DNA from: Solenopsis invicta
Taxonomy: Eukaryota > Arthropoda > Insecta > Hymenoptera > Formicidae
Assembly (NCBI RefSeq): GCF_016802725.1
Contig: NC_052667.1
Coordinates: 648,501-712,500 of the forward strand
Length of the DNA: 64,000 nucleotides
Direction of reading: 5' to 3'
Both the position numbers and the translations under genes were made by a program. This document shows, one piece after another, positions 1 through 14,020 of the stretch. The notes beneath the pieces were generated by a model. That model worked only from the letters and a program-made list of their open reading frames with translations, did not search any database and was not told the origin of the DNA. The first letter of the stretch is position 1, and each line of letters begins with the position of its first letter.

Positions 1-1288
1 CTCTCTTTTAAAACCGAGGCATCGAAAGGCGAAGCATTTCTTGTAACGGCTAATTGACTCTTTAGACCATATTATAATATATCGTAAATGATTCCACGTA
101 AAGATTTCTCAACGTAAAAACAATTTTATGAATACAATGTTTATAATATTTTTGTACACATAAGACTTTTTAGTCATGAAACTAATTAGAAGAAAGTCAA
201 TAAATGTCGAAAGAGAAAAAACTGACAGCTTTGAATAGAATACATTTATCTAGCGATCGCCATCAATACGGGAATGGTATTTTATAAGGGTTTAATACTG
301 TCAGAGAAAAGTGCCTCCTAATTGTATCAATAAATCTCTACAGAATCTTTTTTTTTCCGTTTTCTCGCTCGCCTCTTTCTTTCCATATGCCTATAAGCAT
401 AACAAATTCAAAGATATAAAATATATAACAATAACAAGATATAATATATACAATATAAAATTTGTTAAAATTGTCGAAAAATGATTTGGAATATAAATAA
501 CTTTCTTAGGCTCATATACGTATGTCTAATTATTTTTCATAAAATTTCTATGGAAAAATGATGATTAAATATTGCTTTCGTCCTGCAGCAAAATTCCTTT
601 AAAGTCGAATCTTCACAAGTGTGGATGAAAAGTTTTTATTGATAGCGGGGGAATATCACGAGGCTCATTTGACCGGCCAGATTGACGTAAAAGTAGTGAG
701 CGGCCGTGAAGGCGACGGAGCGCGAGTAAATTTTTTGACGCGGTCGCCGGCGATAATCGCAAAAAAAAGCGAGATGCCTCTTTTGGCGGGTGAAAAAAGG
801 CGCAACAAAGGCACAGCGTAACGTAGCGCAGCGGGGGTACAACCGATGGCACGTTGCAGCCAAGCAACGTCGAAGTCGAAGGCAGCGCGAGTGCGCGCGC
901 GAAGAGCGACCGAGGTAGAGAAGTCGCTAGCGAGGGCAAGGAAAGGAGGAGAGAGAAGGAACGAAAGTAGAAGGGCAGAATGGGGCACGGAAGACTGGAA
1001 CATCGCGGCCCCATAGGGCACACGATGCGTGGACTACAGGGGGGGATAATAGTGGACCCATTGAATAGATCAATTTACAATGGCAGAAAATGAGCAGTTC
1101 CCCACTCCCATCTTGCATGGCATGCCCCTCTCGATGCCTCACCGGTTCCCCTTCTGCTATCGCCGGCTCGACTCTCCACGCTTCGATGCTTCTCACGACT
1201 CGACGACCGCCGTGGTCGGGCCTCAACTGAAGACTGCGCATGCGCTGTGCTTCGTGGCAGCCATAGCGCATGCGTGCACGCACGCAAT

Positions 1289-1320
<32 letters not shown>

Positions 1321-4300
1321 CGAAACGCGAAATAATCCCGCGCGCAGCATGCGGCCCTTTTGTCGTACGGCCCTATCGCCGCGGCCGGCGCGGCGCAGCG
1401 CGCCGGTACCGATACATGGGGCGAGAAGGGAACACCGAGGGGTACGAGGGCACGACGGCTCTCTCTCTCTCTCTCTCTCACACGGCACGCCTCGAAAACC
1501 GCCGCAAGAGGATTGTCACCTGCTTATCTGCCGACGTGCATCGTCGCGTGTGCGTGAGAGACCTATGCGCCTAGTGACGGCCTTCAAAGGCAACGCTCGC
1601 TTGAATATCGATGCTCGCCAAGTGTTGATTTGCCGAGATGTGACGATACATCCGAGATGCGTTCTCGCAGGTAAAAGAAACTACAGGTATCCTACGGATA
1701 TTTTTAGAGAAGATTGTGTGTGCGCGTGTACGTGTGGAAGGCGCAAGAAAGAGGAAACGCTTGGGATACGCTGCTTTTAACAGTTCGACAGTTAAATAAT
1801 TTCAAAAATTAAGTTTAAATTATTTAAATATTTTTCAATCAAATTTAGTGATGGCATTAAATTGTAAACGGTCTTGAAATTTTCAAATCTTGATAAGTTA
1901 AAATTTAATTTATTACTCGCATTAAAACACGACATCCGATTGAGTTAATAATCGAGTATATCAGTTAACAATCAATCTAAACTGACGATAAATATCTCAA
2001 AACAAATGTTCTACTTGGTGTGATAACATGTGCACTCTAAAAACAAGCTCTAAAAACAATAACAGAAGCAATTCATAATACCGCAATTTTCAACTTTCAT
2101 TACTTTGTTACATATTCATTTCCTTTCCTAGTGATTGTTATTATTAATTTATCGTTATTAAAAAAGCCAGATATATAATAAAAAAAGACTACATAACTGT
2201 CAATTTCAACCTCGGTATTCTGCGGATTTAATCACGGAACTAACTTCGACGCCGAAGAAGAAAGAGGAAAATATTCGAGTAAGAAGCGGTATCGTATTAA
2301 GGCGATACACGAGCACGGCGTCGTCGCGAAATAAACGTCCCGTAGTCATAAGCATTATTTTCCGTCGGCGTGCGTTTTGAAATGCACCTTATGGTGCGCC
2401 TTATTAAGATGCAAATATCATGTCAGTTTCGCAACACCCCGTCGGGGTACCTTCGACGGTATACACCAACGTAATAACGTCGACGCTCGCTCGCAGATAA
2501 ATAACATAGAAACGCGAGATTCGCGCGCCATTTTCGCGAGTTTTACCACGCCCTACCTCCTCTGTCGAAGAAAAAAATGATGTCGAAAAAAAATGCAATA
2601 CGCGTTTGATTGTCTCAGATACGAAAATCTCAATACGCCGGAAATTTGGAATGTTCTTATCGTCTGGTGCTTTTCGGCATCAACGCGACAAAATAATGTA
2701 TACATACAGGTCGCCACCTTATCCTACCTCGCGCCGAGGCTTAACTCTTATCGTTATCTCAGCATAGCGTTGCTCAAAGCCAGTGCTACCGTATTACCGA
2801 CACCCTATATTTAGATGTAAGACTCGACGAATTTCTTTTTCTTTCAACGATAATGACGCATGAGCGTGTTCGCGTGAGCGTGAATTATTCGCGAAAATTC
2901 CCGCGATCGCATATCTATTGTGCAATAACACTAGTAAAAAGCATTACTTCAGTTAAGAATTTCAATTAACGATATATGACGCATGATACAAAATCCTATC
3001 GTAACGGTTCAGACGCATAATGCTACATAAAAATAACTGGAGATTACAGCTATCTAACAGTGCAGCGCAATGGATCCGATACCCTTCAATCTAAATGTGC
3101 TGAATTCGTTTGCATCGCTTCACCATAAGCAAACGAGCATGATAACATTTTTATTGCCCGTTCTATTACCTCGGCTTAATATGCTGTCATGAATGCTATA
3201 TTTTTAGACAATTACGTAAAAAAACAGGCAGAAGTGAATGAAGAAGAATTTTCTTCATTGCTTTATACAAAATATTATTTTTTGTCTATTTCCAAGCATT
3301 TAATTGCATTTTTCGCATATGAAGAAAATTTATTATTATTATTCCTAGTATAAATCAATACTAGGAATCCGCATATGTATCCGCGCGACATAATTCAATG
3401 TATCAACGCTCAGTTGCACAAGTCGTTAATTAGTTAAATATTTTTCAAGTGGAGCACTTGGAAGTAACCAACAGCAAGAAGAGAATGTGACACCTTCAAA
3501 TATGGAATATATTTGTTCTACTTTCCTACTACCGAATAATAGTCGCTATGATGTATTACGCAGAGATGTCGCGCGTCGGTGCGAATGTCTGTGAAAACAC
3601 GCGGAAATGTGCGTTTGACCGGTACACTTTCCGAGACCTTCGGACAGACCTACGTGCGCGACCCGGCACGCAGACGGCGAAATGGTATGTTTTAAAAGGT
3701 CCAAATCGTTTCATGGCATGCGGCCCCGTAGGCTCTCGAGTTACCTACGCGTGTCCTTGGGGGGACCTGCCTCAGGTGAACCGCTAGAGGGAAAGAAAAA
3801 AATAGGAAGCAAGAGAAGAGAGAAAAAACGCGCTCACGCGCGCGAGCGAGCAGACGAATCTCTTCTACCTCGTAGCTAGAACGGAGCTCGTATACCCGGG
3901 CCCCGGGTCTTTCAACGGTAATCCTAAAAATAAGTCCCACGAATAGGCAGGGTTCTTCTTCTTCTTCGAGCCTCGGTTAAGACACGCTAGCGAGTCTCGT
4001 GCGTGGATCTACTGTTTCGGGACGGAGACGAAACGCGCATCCTCGTGAGCTCGTGAGCTCGTGAGCTCGTGACTCATGCAAAGACCCGAAAATCCCTCCG
4101 GGACATTCTCTCACGGAAGAATCGTGCGACAGTTCGCCGAACAAAATCCGAAGATTTTCGCCAAGATTTCGTCCAAGGATTTCGACCTTTTAAAACATAC
4201 CAAGGAACTCTAAAAGCGGATCGCAACTGCTACTATTATATAACTGTTTAGAAACTTCCTCTTATTTTTTTTTTCAGCCATATAAGTGAATAAAAAATCT

Positions 4301-4468
4301 CTCGATGTACGAACATTATTAATTGGTAGATATAAATTTGATCCCTGAGACAGCTATTCCGTAGGTTGATAAACTCGATTATAAGTATGTTACAACGAGA
4401 CGAATAATACTTACTGATGCGACATGATAAGTCTTTCTCTACACATTTAATAATCTGTAAACACTTAC
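1..4468 (-). other. hth: hth intron 3 (5' portion)
   Basis: Non-coding as far as I can see. AT-rich sequence is interrupted by two GC-rich patches: about 620-1570, with (ACGC)n at 1276-1319 and (CT)n at 1459-1479, and about 3550-4140. Open frames inside these patches resemble no family and change frame freely, so I treat them as chance. A perfect 11-bp-stem hairpin lies at 3341-3368 (attcctagtat, 6-nt loop). The exon encoding the rest of the MEIS domain was looked for on the minus strand and not found. The GC patches are candidates for enhancers, by inference only. Confidence 0.85.
4042..4073. repeat. 8-bp tandem repeat (ctcgtgag)x4
   Basis: Four successive copies of ctcgtgag, the last ending ctcgtgac, at the edge of a GC-rich patch in hth intron 3. 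Confidence 0.85.
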
Positions 4469-4610
4469 TTGTTTTGAGAAAACGGCGATGTCCTCGTTGA
4501 AGCTCTCTGACGAGCAGACGTCACCACCAGCTACACCGGGCTCGCGCGGCGTACACGTTGCCAACTCGCACTTTTCGAATATGAGTGCGAGAAGCGGGAA
4601 CAGGGGATGT
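4469..4610 (-). CDS. hth: hth coding exon 3 (first half of MEIS/HM domain)
   Basis: 142-nt internal exon. The acceptor has a strong pyrimidine tract ending TTTCAG (AG at 4612-4611) and the donor is GTAAGT (4468-4463). The first base completes Gly92 (GG|A); 47 codons follow, residues 93-139, beginning HPLFPLLALIFEKCELATCT and ending NEDIAVFSKQ. This is the first conserved block (MEIS-A/M1) of the Meis_PKNOX N-terminal domain, known to contact Extradenticle/PBX. It is almost identical to vertebrate MEIS1 over its whole length. No start codon falls inside the exon. It ends in phase 0; the next exon should begin with the IR(A/S)xKP block and is not in the window. No frameshift or stop is seen. 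Confidence 0.97.
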
Positions 4611-5688
4611 CTGAAAGAAGAAATGAGAGAGTGCGCTTAAAGATAACGGGAATAACGCAAGGCGAGTGAGTGCGTGAACGGCAGATACGCATTATGCTAA
4701 CGGAGCGTACCGCACCATCGCAAAGCAGCGCCGATCTCGGTAGGCATGCTAATTAACGTCGCAATCTTTCGAGCTTCTGGCCGACGGCTTCTGGCCCGAT
4801 TCATTTCTGCGAAGAGGCGATAAATTATTATCCGATGCCCGCGATATTATATAACGAGCCTCGACGCTTGCGAAAGGAGACGCGAAAATCTTGCGAGCGA
4901 AACAAACTTGGCGTTCATGAATGTAATTAATCGAGATCGATATAATTAGCAGATCCCTAACGTGTGTTGTAGAGAAACGTGCAGTAATAATGCACTTGTT
5001 CGTCCGGTACGTATGGGACACTATGGCGGTATGGGACACTACTCATCGTGGGATAATTTTCGCGCCAAAATGATCTTTTCGCTAATGTTTTGAATGTCAT
5101 GTACCACCCGCCCTCCCCCCTCCTTCCCGAATGTCCGTAAATAGCGTTTCTCGAATCGTCGAGGTGTGGCCCGTGGCGAAAAAGCAATCTGAATCGACCC
5201 AAAGTCTCGTCCGCGCGGCGGTAGACCGCGGCCGCATGTTTTTCTCTTATCCGCGTCTAGCGTTTTTCTCTTATCCGCGCGTGACCGACGGGGTGGGCCG
5301 CCTGTTAGCGCTACGAGGACGCAATTAACTCGGACAACCGTGGTGGCAGAAGAAGCGAAATCCGGCGTGAAGCGCTTAACCGAAAAGCAGGGAACTGCTT
5401 CATTGCCGTCCACGCGGAAAAAATGATTCCGACGTCTTCGTGCGACCACATTACATTTCACCCTCTGCATTTTGTTACATAGAAAAATGATGTACGTGCA
5501 AATCTAGAACACTGACAAACTGCCGTAATTTTTCTAATTACTACAGTTATTCTAATTACAAATTCTTATACGTATTTATTATTATTGGATAATTATGCAT
5601 TTTCAACAATGATTTCCTATTCAACATTTTCCTTGCAATCACACACCTATTTGCAGCACACATTTTACGTTGCGTAATAAATTATTCT

Positions 5689-5738
5689 TTCTCTCTCTCC
5701 CTTTCTCTTCTCTCTCAGTCTCTCTCTCTCTCTCTCTA
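5689..5738. repeat. (CT)n microsatellite, interrupted
   Basis: CT-rich dinucleotide tract with a few interruptions, in hth intron 2. Confidence 0.85.
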
Positions 5739-7216
5739 GGACACTATCAAAGATTATTCAACTTTTACTATTTTTTCCTTGCTTCGATTCATAATTTATT
5801 CGTGATTCGTAGACACGCGAGAGCTGTATATTCAAGGACAAATTGAATAATGACGCAGAATAATCGATAATAACGAAGAGTCTCCCCAATAATAACTAGG
5901 GTGAAATAACATATGCGTTCGTGGAAAGTTGCAAATTCAATAGGTAGGACATGCTAAATAATGAAAACAGCTGCGAATCGTTCTTACTTTTCGCTAGGTG
6001 AATCCCGACTTACTTTGTATAGATCCAAACACAGTCTAAAGACAAAGTTTAGCTATTAATATAAATCAATACGAGTTAGCAAGTAAATCTACTTGACTTG
6101 TGTTTTTCAAACAAAAAGAGCTAAGAAGCATAAAGTGGCTATGTTAATGGCTATGTAAATAACTGTGTTAATAATTAGAATCTGATAAAAAGATGTTAAG
6201 TGCTACAAAAAAAAGCATTATATGTATTGAGAATCCTTAAAGCGATTCGAGGAGAGAGAAAGAGAGGGATGAGAAGATTGAGAAAAGAAAAGAGAGAAAA
6301 AAAATAGAAGAGGTTGTCGTACCGCTCGATACGATGTAATATTTCTTTGTGCGTATAAGCGCGTGTTACTCGTAAAGTACGCTTACCAATACGGAGGATA
6401 AGATAAGATTAGGCCGGTGCCTGTGCAACATTGTTGCAAGCGTGTACTTAATATGCAAGTTAACACAATTTTGTGACATTCTAAACCATTTACTTGTTTA
6501 ATAATATACAACTAATTTGCTATAAAGCATAAAAGAATGTTTCTATTTAATATTTACATTACGTCTTATGTGAAATTTAACCTTAGGGCAATATGCAGAA
6601 AAAGCAGACGTACTATATTTACCATTGCGGTTATGCAAATGCAATTGACGTCATTTTGAAGTTAAACGAAGCTTACATCAACTTCTAATTTGCGTTCGTA
6701 TCATTAACATTTTACTTTAGAATTTGTTAAACGATCAGTCGTATGTAAATCAGAGACAAAGGTGGACAAGAGATGATAAGAAGGTACATATAATCTAAAT
6801 GCAATCCACAAAGTAAATTTCTACAAAACAACGCATTTAATTTGTATGCACGTTCATTTGGAACGAATGTTACCGAATATAGTACTGACAGTGCTATCCA
6901 ACAAATTACATAAAACTAAAATATCACAGCAACTAAAAAATGTCTCGTTTCATCGTATTGTTTTTTTTTTTTTTTTTAACGATATCAATAATAATAGATA
7001 CAGAAAATTTGGAGATATAAAATCTTTATCTTGAAAAAGTTTGCAAGTGAATAAATGATACATATGTGAATAGGCTATACTTGTATGACGAAGTCGGTTA
7101 AAAGTGACCATTGACACGGATTTTTAGCTCGCGGCTCGTCCCGTCCCGCGGGGTTATACAATTTCAAAGACGGCGATGAAACCCTAGAGGGGTCTCGGGG
7201 CCCTTAAGAGGTTCGA

Positions 7217-7218
7217 GG

Positions 7219-7253
<35 letters not shown>
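7217..7253. repeat. (GA)n microsatellite
   Basis: GA dinucleotide tract of about 37 bp inside a GC-rich patch of hth intron 2. Confidence 0.9.
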
Positions 7254-8248
7254 CGGCGCGAACGTGGTAGCCGCCAAGGTGGAGGCGTTGTGTGCGCATG
7301 GTAGCGGGTCGCGTCTCGCGGCGTGGCGGACATAAAACGATTCGGAACGAATTTCGACAAATTGACGTGGCCGCCGCGAGCAACGTACTCTCCTGCGCGC
7401 TAACTTAACCGAACCAAACCGAACCGACCGGCCGAAAAAAAGTCCCGTCGACTTTACCCCTTTTGCCCGCCACCGCCGCGGTGCGATCTTACCTAGTAGT
7501 CTTTTTTTCTGCTTTCTCCTTGTCCATATCTCTATCGCCTCTACTTGCCGCAGCTTCTCCTCGAATTCTATCCCCCAGCATCACCGGCCGTCCACCACCG
7601 GATAATCGATTTAACGCAACGTCGCGCGGTAATTGTTAATTTAGATTTTTCGCGCGCTCCCAGCCCCGTATTGAAAGACTCCTCTTCCGACTCCTTTTTA
7701 CGCTTCTAATGAGATTCGAAGATGACTAACGCGATTCACGAGATCGTTTTCGACTAGATTGAGAAACATTTAAAAAATTGCATGGAACACACAAAGTGAC
7801 AGTTTTTTTTTTTTATCGCAGAATTAAAATTCGCAAAGAGATTCCACGATTCCCAACGTTCGCGATCTCACCAATCTCGCTTGACGTTTTCTCAGGCCTC
7901 TCTTGGCCTCTCGCGAGGCCACAGTTGAATGCCACAGTTTCCCCTTTTTATCCGCGGTCAGGAAAACCACCGAGCGCGTTACGGGCCGCGATTGAACGCG
8001 GCGGTACTTTAAGTGCGCGTTTCTTGAAAACGTGGTCGCGCGCGGCGCAACAACAAAGTGCAACGTCGATGACAAACGACGAGCAGAAACGAGGTGTCAG
8101 AATGACGGAACCGCAAAAGGTAATGATATGATTGGGCCGTTGTACGCCGTACGGGGGATGTTTGTGGTTTTGCGGTTTCCGCCCCTCAAATCGACGCCTC
8201 TTCCCTCTTCACCCCTCTCTCACTCTTTCTCTATGCCTCCCCTGCCTG

Positions 8249-8255
8249 CTCTCTA

Positions 8256-8310
<55 letters not shown>
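8249..8310. repeat. (CT)n microsatellite
   Basis: Nearly pure CT tract of about 62 bp. It forces long serine/leucine-rich open frames (SLSLSL), which are artefacts. Confidence 0.93.
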
Positions 8311-8313
<3 letters not shown>

Positions 8314-11300
8314 GGCTCTTACTGTTGTGTACAAGCATCGTCAATTTCACACCGTACCGCGGTTTACGATTTGCTAAACGACAGTGACGCATTTTCGCGC
8401 GCATAGCTTAATTTTGTTGGTGGCGTTGTAATTTCAAAAATGTCTTTCAATTTTGTTACGAGTGCGAGAAGATCGCGATCGCGATACCGATGCGAATAAA
8501 TAATCGAATAAAAAAAGGCGAGTCAGCGAAACGACAAGTCAAGAGAGAAAAAAACAGAAGAGAGCCAAAGATAAAAATGATGTAATACAAGCAATTGATC
8601 GTCACTTACAAACGCAAGCGTCTCTAAACATTAAATAATGGTTAATTTCTACAAGACTGTTTCTACAAGTTTTTACTGTTGCTTATAACAGAGCACATTA
8701 AACCATTTGCGATGTTTATTGTACAAATTAGATCATTTTCCTTTGTACAAGAAAAAAATTTTCATCAAATTCATATCATATTATATAAAATTTTTTTGTC
8801 AAAAAAGTCATAATTTCTATAATATTACAGATAAATAAATAAACATTTTGACATCTTATTTTATCAGCTTATAATAAATTATTTTAAAATCACGAAACGT
8901 AATAGATAGAATAAAATACTACAATTCCTAAAATCTTTGTAAACGTTGAGCCTCTAAGAAAACTACGAGAGAAACGTGCGTCTCGACGTTCCTTTTGCGA
9001 ATCATTCGTAGCACAAGATAACGACAACTATTTGCATTCCTTCTTCGTACAGGAAGCCAAAGTTACATCAATTAAATCGCCAACCGTAGAAACGATATCC
9101 GTGGTGTTTCTTATTATTGTATCGAGCGATCGATAATTGAACGATAGTGCTTCTTCGTCTATCGAGCGATAAATTGTCGCTCGGATTTGCGTAAGACTTG
9201 TGAGACGTCTAATCCGTAAACGACCCCTTGCATAAGCCGCCAAGATTCCAGTGATTGGTTAGTTTAGCGTCTTCACCTTACATCCGGTTCTTACGTAAAA
9301 CTTTACTAGGAGAATCTCGACGTCGCGGCGTCGTGGTGGAAAAATCATCAGCGACAAGATTCTTTTTAAATATTATTTTAAACATTTATAACATTATGCT
9401 ATATTAAATTTAAATCTATTACTCTGTACCATATCTTTAGCAAATTAAGAAAATATTTAAAAAATATGTTTATTATTTAATTATTATTGAAAATGTAGCC
9501 AAAAAAATATAGTATGAAAAAAGACAACATATTGTACTATATTAAAAGTTTTATTTATGCGTATGTGTCACCAAAGATTTTTAAATGTCTTTCTATCTTT
9601 CATTTCTTTATTTTATTACAAAATATACGTTAGTAAGATTCATCTTTATACATTTACATTTATGCAACCTGTTTTAAAAATTATTCTATGCAATAAAATA
9701 CATTAAGATGTCCCTGACTTTTTTTCTTTTTGCTGCGCCTCATTACATTCGAGCATGAGCAGCATCAATCTCCTCGCACGTGGAAAGTCCCACATGATTT
9801 AATAGACGAATTAATTGACTTGGATGAAACATGGGACAAAAATGGCTATGGACTCTGCAATCGAACGACTCAATCCGATCTCGCCAAAAGCGAATTCCGT
9901 AAATTGAGATTACTTTGTATAGACACGAGTATTCTTAACATCCAAGTTTTTTTTTAGCGCGGTAGAAAAAGATGTACTCAGCATGGTGCGAGGTCACGAG
10001 TCTCAAAATTAACCCAAATATAAAAAGAAAGATTATATATATATATTTTAAAGATTCAAATTTCGTATTGTAAATTATTTAAAAAAATAAAGATAAAAAC
10101 TCTCAAAAAATACTTAATTAAGAATTAAATTTTAATTTATATTTCAATACCTTTCAATGAATTTTAAAAATAATCGAAATTTAAAATACCGCTATACGAT
10201 AAGGTCGGACTCTCGGAGAGCGTACGTTTACACGCGTGTAATCTGCGCCGAAAGCACTCATTCCAGTGAGGTACGACGGCGGCAACGGCAGCGGCGGCAG
10301 CGTTCCGAGAAAGTTGTGGAATCTCCTGCTCGGGTCGGACCGGGGCACACGACGAATGGACAAATTACAGGGTGCACGGAATAATGAGGCTCCCGTTCTA
10401 GGACGTACATCAGAAATCGGGGCATCTCGCGGCTATAAATCACGCGGAACACGGCCGCCGAGCCGCTCCGTAAAACGGTCAATTGACGTGTTTCAGCTTG
10501 TACGAACGATGCGCGTGGCACGAGCTGCTATACGGCTACAGCAGCTATAATGATGTAGAGGGAAACAAATACTGGAATTTTAGCGACAAGAATAAAAACA
10601 AAACGTAGGAATAAAGAGAAACACTGCGTATCACTGATACGATGGTTCATTGCATACATTAGCTATACTTTCATATGTACTTTATATGTGTAATCTCGCA
10701 GTAGCTTCTTATTAAATTTACATATATATTGCCACCAAGCTTAAGCGGGAAATTTGCGTAAAAACAGTCTAACGTATTGTCATCGCGAAAAAACGAAAAG
10801 TATCGTTAAGCCGGGGACAACTCGTTGAAACGTGGTTATCTCTTGAGTTAACCATATGGTAATGATATTCTGTCCGACTTTGTCATGTATCGCAAAAACG
10901 ATATCGCGCGTGATACGGAAAACTGAACACGCTACTTCGAAATGTAACGTCAATATTATTCGAGATTGAGAATCCTAATGATAGTAGTAAACTATCGATG
11001 TATTCCTCTTTCGATATTTCTCGATAATTTCCAACCAGTTTTTCTGCTTGATACTTGAATAAGCAGTAATATTTTTTCTTATTAACCTGAATATTACTGA
11101 CATTCTTTTCTTATTAACAATATAACTTTGACATGGATTATGTATTATCATGAAATATTCAGTAGCATTTTTACATTTTGACAAAATTTAAATTTATTCT
11201 TTTATTTAATTATTCATGCCAATAATTCAAAAAAGATGAATATTTCTAAATGCTTTTCATTCAATTTATATTTTATCCCATTATAATACAACTTTTGATT

Positions 11301-12106
11301 CAATTCTGTTTCTTTTTTTTTTTTTTTTTTCAAATATGCCATTATTATACATGAACTCTATTATATAAAAATAATAAAATGTATTTAATAATCTGAATGA
11401 GAAAAATATTTCTGAAATAATAACAATAATTATAATGTAAAAACATTTAGTTGCCAACTGACTGTTATAGTTATCGATACTTGTTCTCGATATCGCAATT
11501 CTATCACCAACCGGAAAGAAAAAGAAAAAGGTCGCCTTCCTTTCGAAAGTGAGGGAAGAAATCACGACGATCTAGCAACGACTTGTCCGTTACGGGCAGT
11601 TGTTGAGGCAGGTCGGTCGAGTAGACCGACTCAGAAAATCAAATGGCCACGACGAATTTATGTGCATTTCAAGTTCGTCCCGCGCGCGATTGCTCTCGCA
11701 CCTGTTTCTCGCCAAAACATCTCGCTTTGGAAAATGGAACATTTATCGGTATGCACTATTGCGTAAAAACGTAAATTTGACAAATAAAATAGAGAGATAG
11801 AGAAATTACGACACGTGTGATGATCGGTGATTATCGCAATTATTAAAGTAAGGAGCACGCGTTTGTATTGAAATCCATATAAAATTATATTGTACTTATC
11901 AGAGAATCGTCGTAATGGCAAAAGGCACACTAAAAGTGTGCATAATATCGCAATAAGCAGTAACGTATTTAAAAGTATGCATATGAAGACTCTGCATTTG
12001 TTATCGCCGCGCAATAATACTCGTTTTAGCGATCGGCACCGCATTGCGCAACGCGCTCGACGCACTCGACGCACATCCGTTGAAAAATATAGAAAATTTC
12101 ACTCAC

Positions 12107-12366
12107 CCGTATATGGCGTCCTTGTCACGTTTGTGGACATCGGGCACCGCGGAGGCCGCGGCCGCAGCTGCCGCCGCGAGAACGTGTTGTGGCGGCTGAG
12201 GAGGAGGCGGTGGATATTGGGGGTGGGCCGGGCCCATTCCTCCCAGGTGTGGGCTATGATGGAGACCGGGAACACCACGGGCACTACCATGTGGATCGTA
12301 TAGCCCTGCGCCTCCACCACCACCACCGCCCTCGAGGTAACCCCCGTGCAGCCCGCCATCATCATA
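12107..12366 (-). CDS. hth: hth coding exon 2 (Gly/Pro/Ala-rich N-terminal region)
   Basis: 260-nt internal exon between acceptor TTGCAG (AG at 12368-12367) and donor GTGAGT (12106-12101). It encodes residues 6-91 plus the first two bases of Gly92. It begins YDDGGLHGGY, then has a run of seven glycines (about residues 18-24) and the conserved short motif LYDPHG. A His/Pro-rich stretch follows, with five prolines in a row (about 57-61), then eight alanines (about 69-76), and the exon ends VHKRDKDAIYG. The last motif precedes the MEIS domain in all MEIS/Hth proteins. The homopolymer runs are low complexity and probably disordered; Drosophila Hth also has alanine-rich repeats here but differs in detail. 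The reading frame closes at a stop formed by the donor itself (GGG TGA), which confirms the exon end. Phase 0 at the start, phase 2 at the end. Confidence 0.96.
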
Positions 12367-13950
12367 CTGCAATTGGAAAAATTACAAAATTGTCAAAATC
12401 ACTTGAAATTTATTATTATTCCTATAATTATTAATTATTTTTTATATATTCAAGGACATTAATAATAATTTGCCAATAATTTCGTACACGTGCGTTTTTG
12501 ATTAAATATTTGGTATATAGGATTAGAGAAATGAAAACACTATACAAAAAAACTAATCAATCTTTAAATTTAAATATGTTCCTTGTAATTATCTTCTTCC
12601 TAATATCGTAATCCTCGAGTTTCTTTCCTATTTAAATATAGACTCTGTCTATTCTGGCGTTGGCTCGTAAATTTAGAATCGCGCGTTTATAACGATTGAC
12701 GCAAGGACTCGAAGCGCACACGTGGATGGAGAACGTTCAAAAGGTGACTGCTAGAATGTCACAACTTTTTTTAAACTTTTTTTAAACTTTTAACAATCGT
12801 AACTTTGCAACTTCAAGTTCATAAGACAACTATCAGCTGACGCTTCTAAGAAAACTGTATGATATTGCGATATGTGCAACTGCAACGCAATTAAATTTAA
12901 AAAATAAAAATTCTCATATTTGAAACCTATAATTTCAAAAGTTCTTAAATAATAAATAATTAAATTTGATTCTTGTCTTTCATTTAAAAACTTTTAATTT
13001 ACTAGATATTTTCAAACGTAATGAAATTTGGCTCATGAAATAATAGCAGATTGTCTTATTGTTGAAAGAAAATGCTTCTAACTCTTGTAATCATTCTATA
13101 TTCAAAAGACACAAATACTTGTTAGAACTTTTCCGTGGAATCACGATTGTCACTTTTTTCTTCGTTACACTATCACTGTCGAGGAAAAAGATAAGATTTA
13201 ATCGCCGCGGGAGAAACAATTAATTACGTACCACCGTACGACCAGTAATAAATAACCGCGTATTTCAATTACGCCTAGCCGCACCGACCTTCTAGAATAC
13301 CGCAAAAAAAGGGCAAGGCCTCGTGATTTCCAGCAATAAAGTTCTCGCGCCGATGCAAAGCTGATGGATGACAAACAAAAGTGCGCTAATTGTGAGACAA
13401 ATTTGAACGTGTAGCGTATCGACAGGACACGGAGGGAGGAAAGGAGGGGAGAAAGGAAGAAAGGAGGGGTAGATAGAAAACTGCAGACTCTCGCTTCAAT
13501 TGACCGCGATCGGTTGATCGCTCGATCGAGAACGGAAGCAATGATTTTTCCGAGTCCTCCAAGCCCGCGGCTTGTCACGCCAGTCTGCGCGGGAATGAAA
13601 GCAAGCCGATTATTATCGTTAATTGCTTAATTCTAGCGTTGAGCTCGGAATGCAGCGTAATTTCGTCGCGAAAACAAGAAACGGCGGGAATTCGCGATTA
13701 CCAACCGCGGCAAGTGAGAATATGTGTTCGAAGCAATCCGGAAGAATGCAATTGTCTGTTACGAAGCTATAATGCAAATGGGAATGCAAATCGAAAATAA
13801 TCTGTAATCCGCGTTCTGCTTAATTTAATTCACCTTTGTCGCAATTCTCTCCTGAGATGGACATGAAAGTTATCAACGAAAATCTGCTTAAGCAGAGAAT
13901 AAAAGTATAACGATGTAATCCGAAAATAAATGCGATTATAACTGTTCTAA

Positions 13951-13959
13951 TCTCAATCT

Positions 13960-14000
<41 letters not shown>

Positions 14001-14020
14001 TCTCTCACACACACTCTCTC
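13951..14020. repeat. (TC)n microsatellite, compound
   Basis: Begins as (aatctc)n, becomes a long TC tract, and ends with CACACA. In hth intron 1. Confidence 0.9.

Larger units (their letters stand above)
4611..12106 (-). other. hth: hth intron 2
   Basis: 7.5-kb intron bounded by GTGAGT (12106-12101) and a pyrimidine-rich TTTCAG acceptor (ending 4611). GC-rich patches lie at about 4650-5470, 7100-8420 and 10200-10560; the remainder is AT-rich. The first patch has two short direct repeats: gtatgggacacta at 5011-5023 and 5029-5041 (18-bp step), and gtttttctcttatccgcg at 5238-5255 and 5262-5279 (24-bp step). Long CT/GA microsatellites are listed separately. No coding exon or RNA gene was recognised. 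Confidence 0.85.

Noticed and set aside
280..310. taatactgtcag, matching the 5' half of the miR-8/miR-200 family sequence
   Set aside because: The match stops after 12 bases and no complementary star arm is found nearby.
621..1574. Several overlapping frames in the GC-rich patch of hth intron 3
   Set aside because: Overlapping frames on both strands, low-complexity segments and no family match; expected in CpG-rich, stop-poor DNA.
1..4468. Searched for the fourth hth coding exon (IRxxKP to PIDLVID)
   Set aside because: No matching minus-strand sequence is present; the exon must lie outside the window.
8032..8406. Frames with long SLSLSL runs
   Set aside because: Caused by the (CT)n microsatellite.
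10371..10382. tacagggtg, reminiscent of a mariner terminus
   Set aside because: The bases that follow do not match a mariner end and no inverted partner is found.
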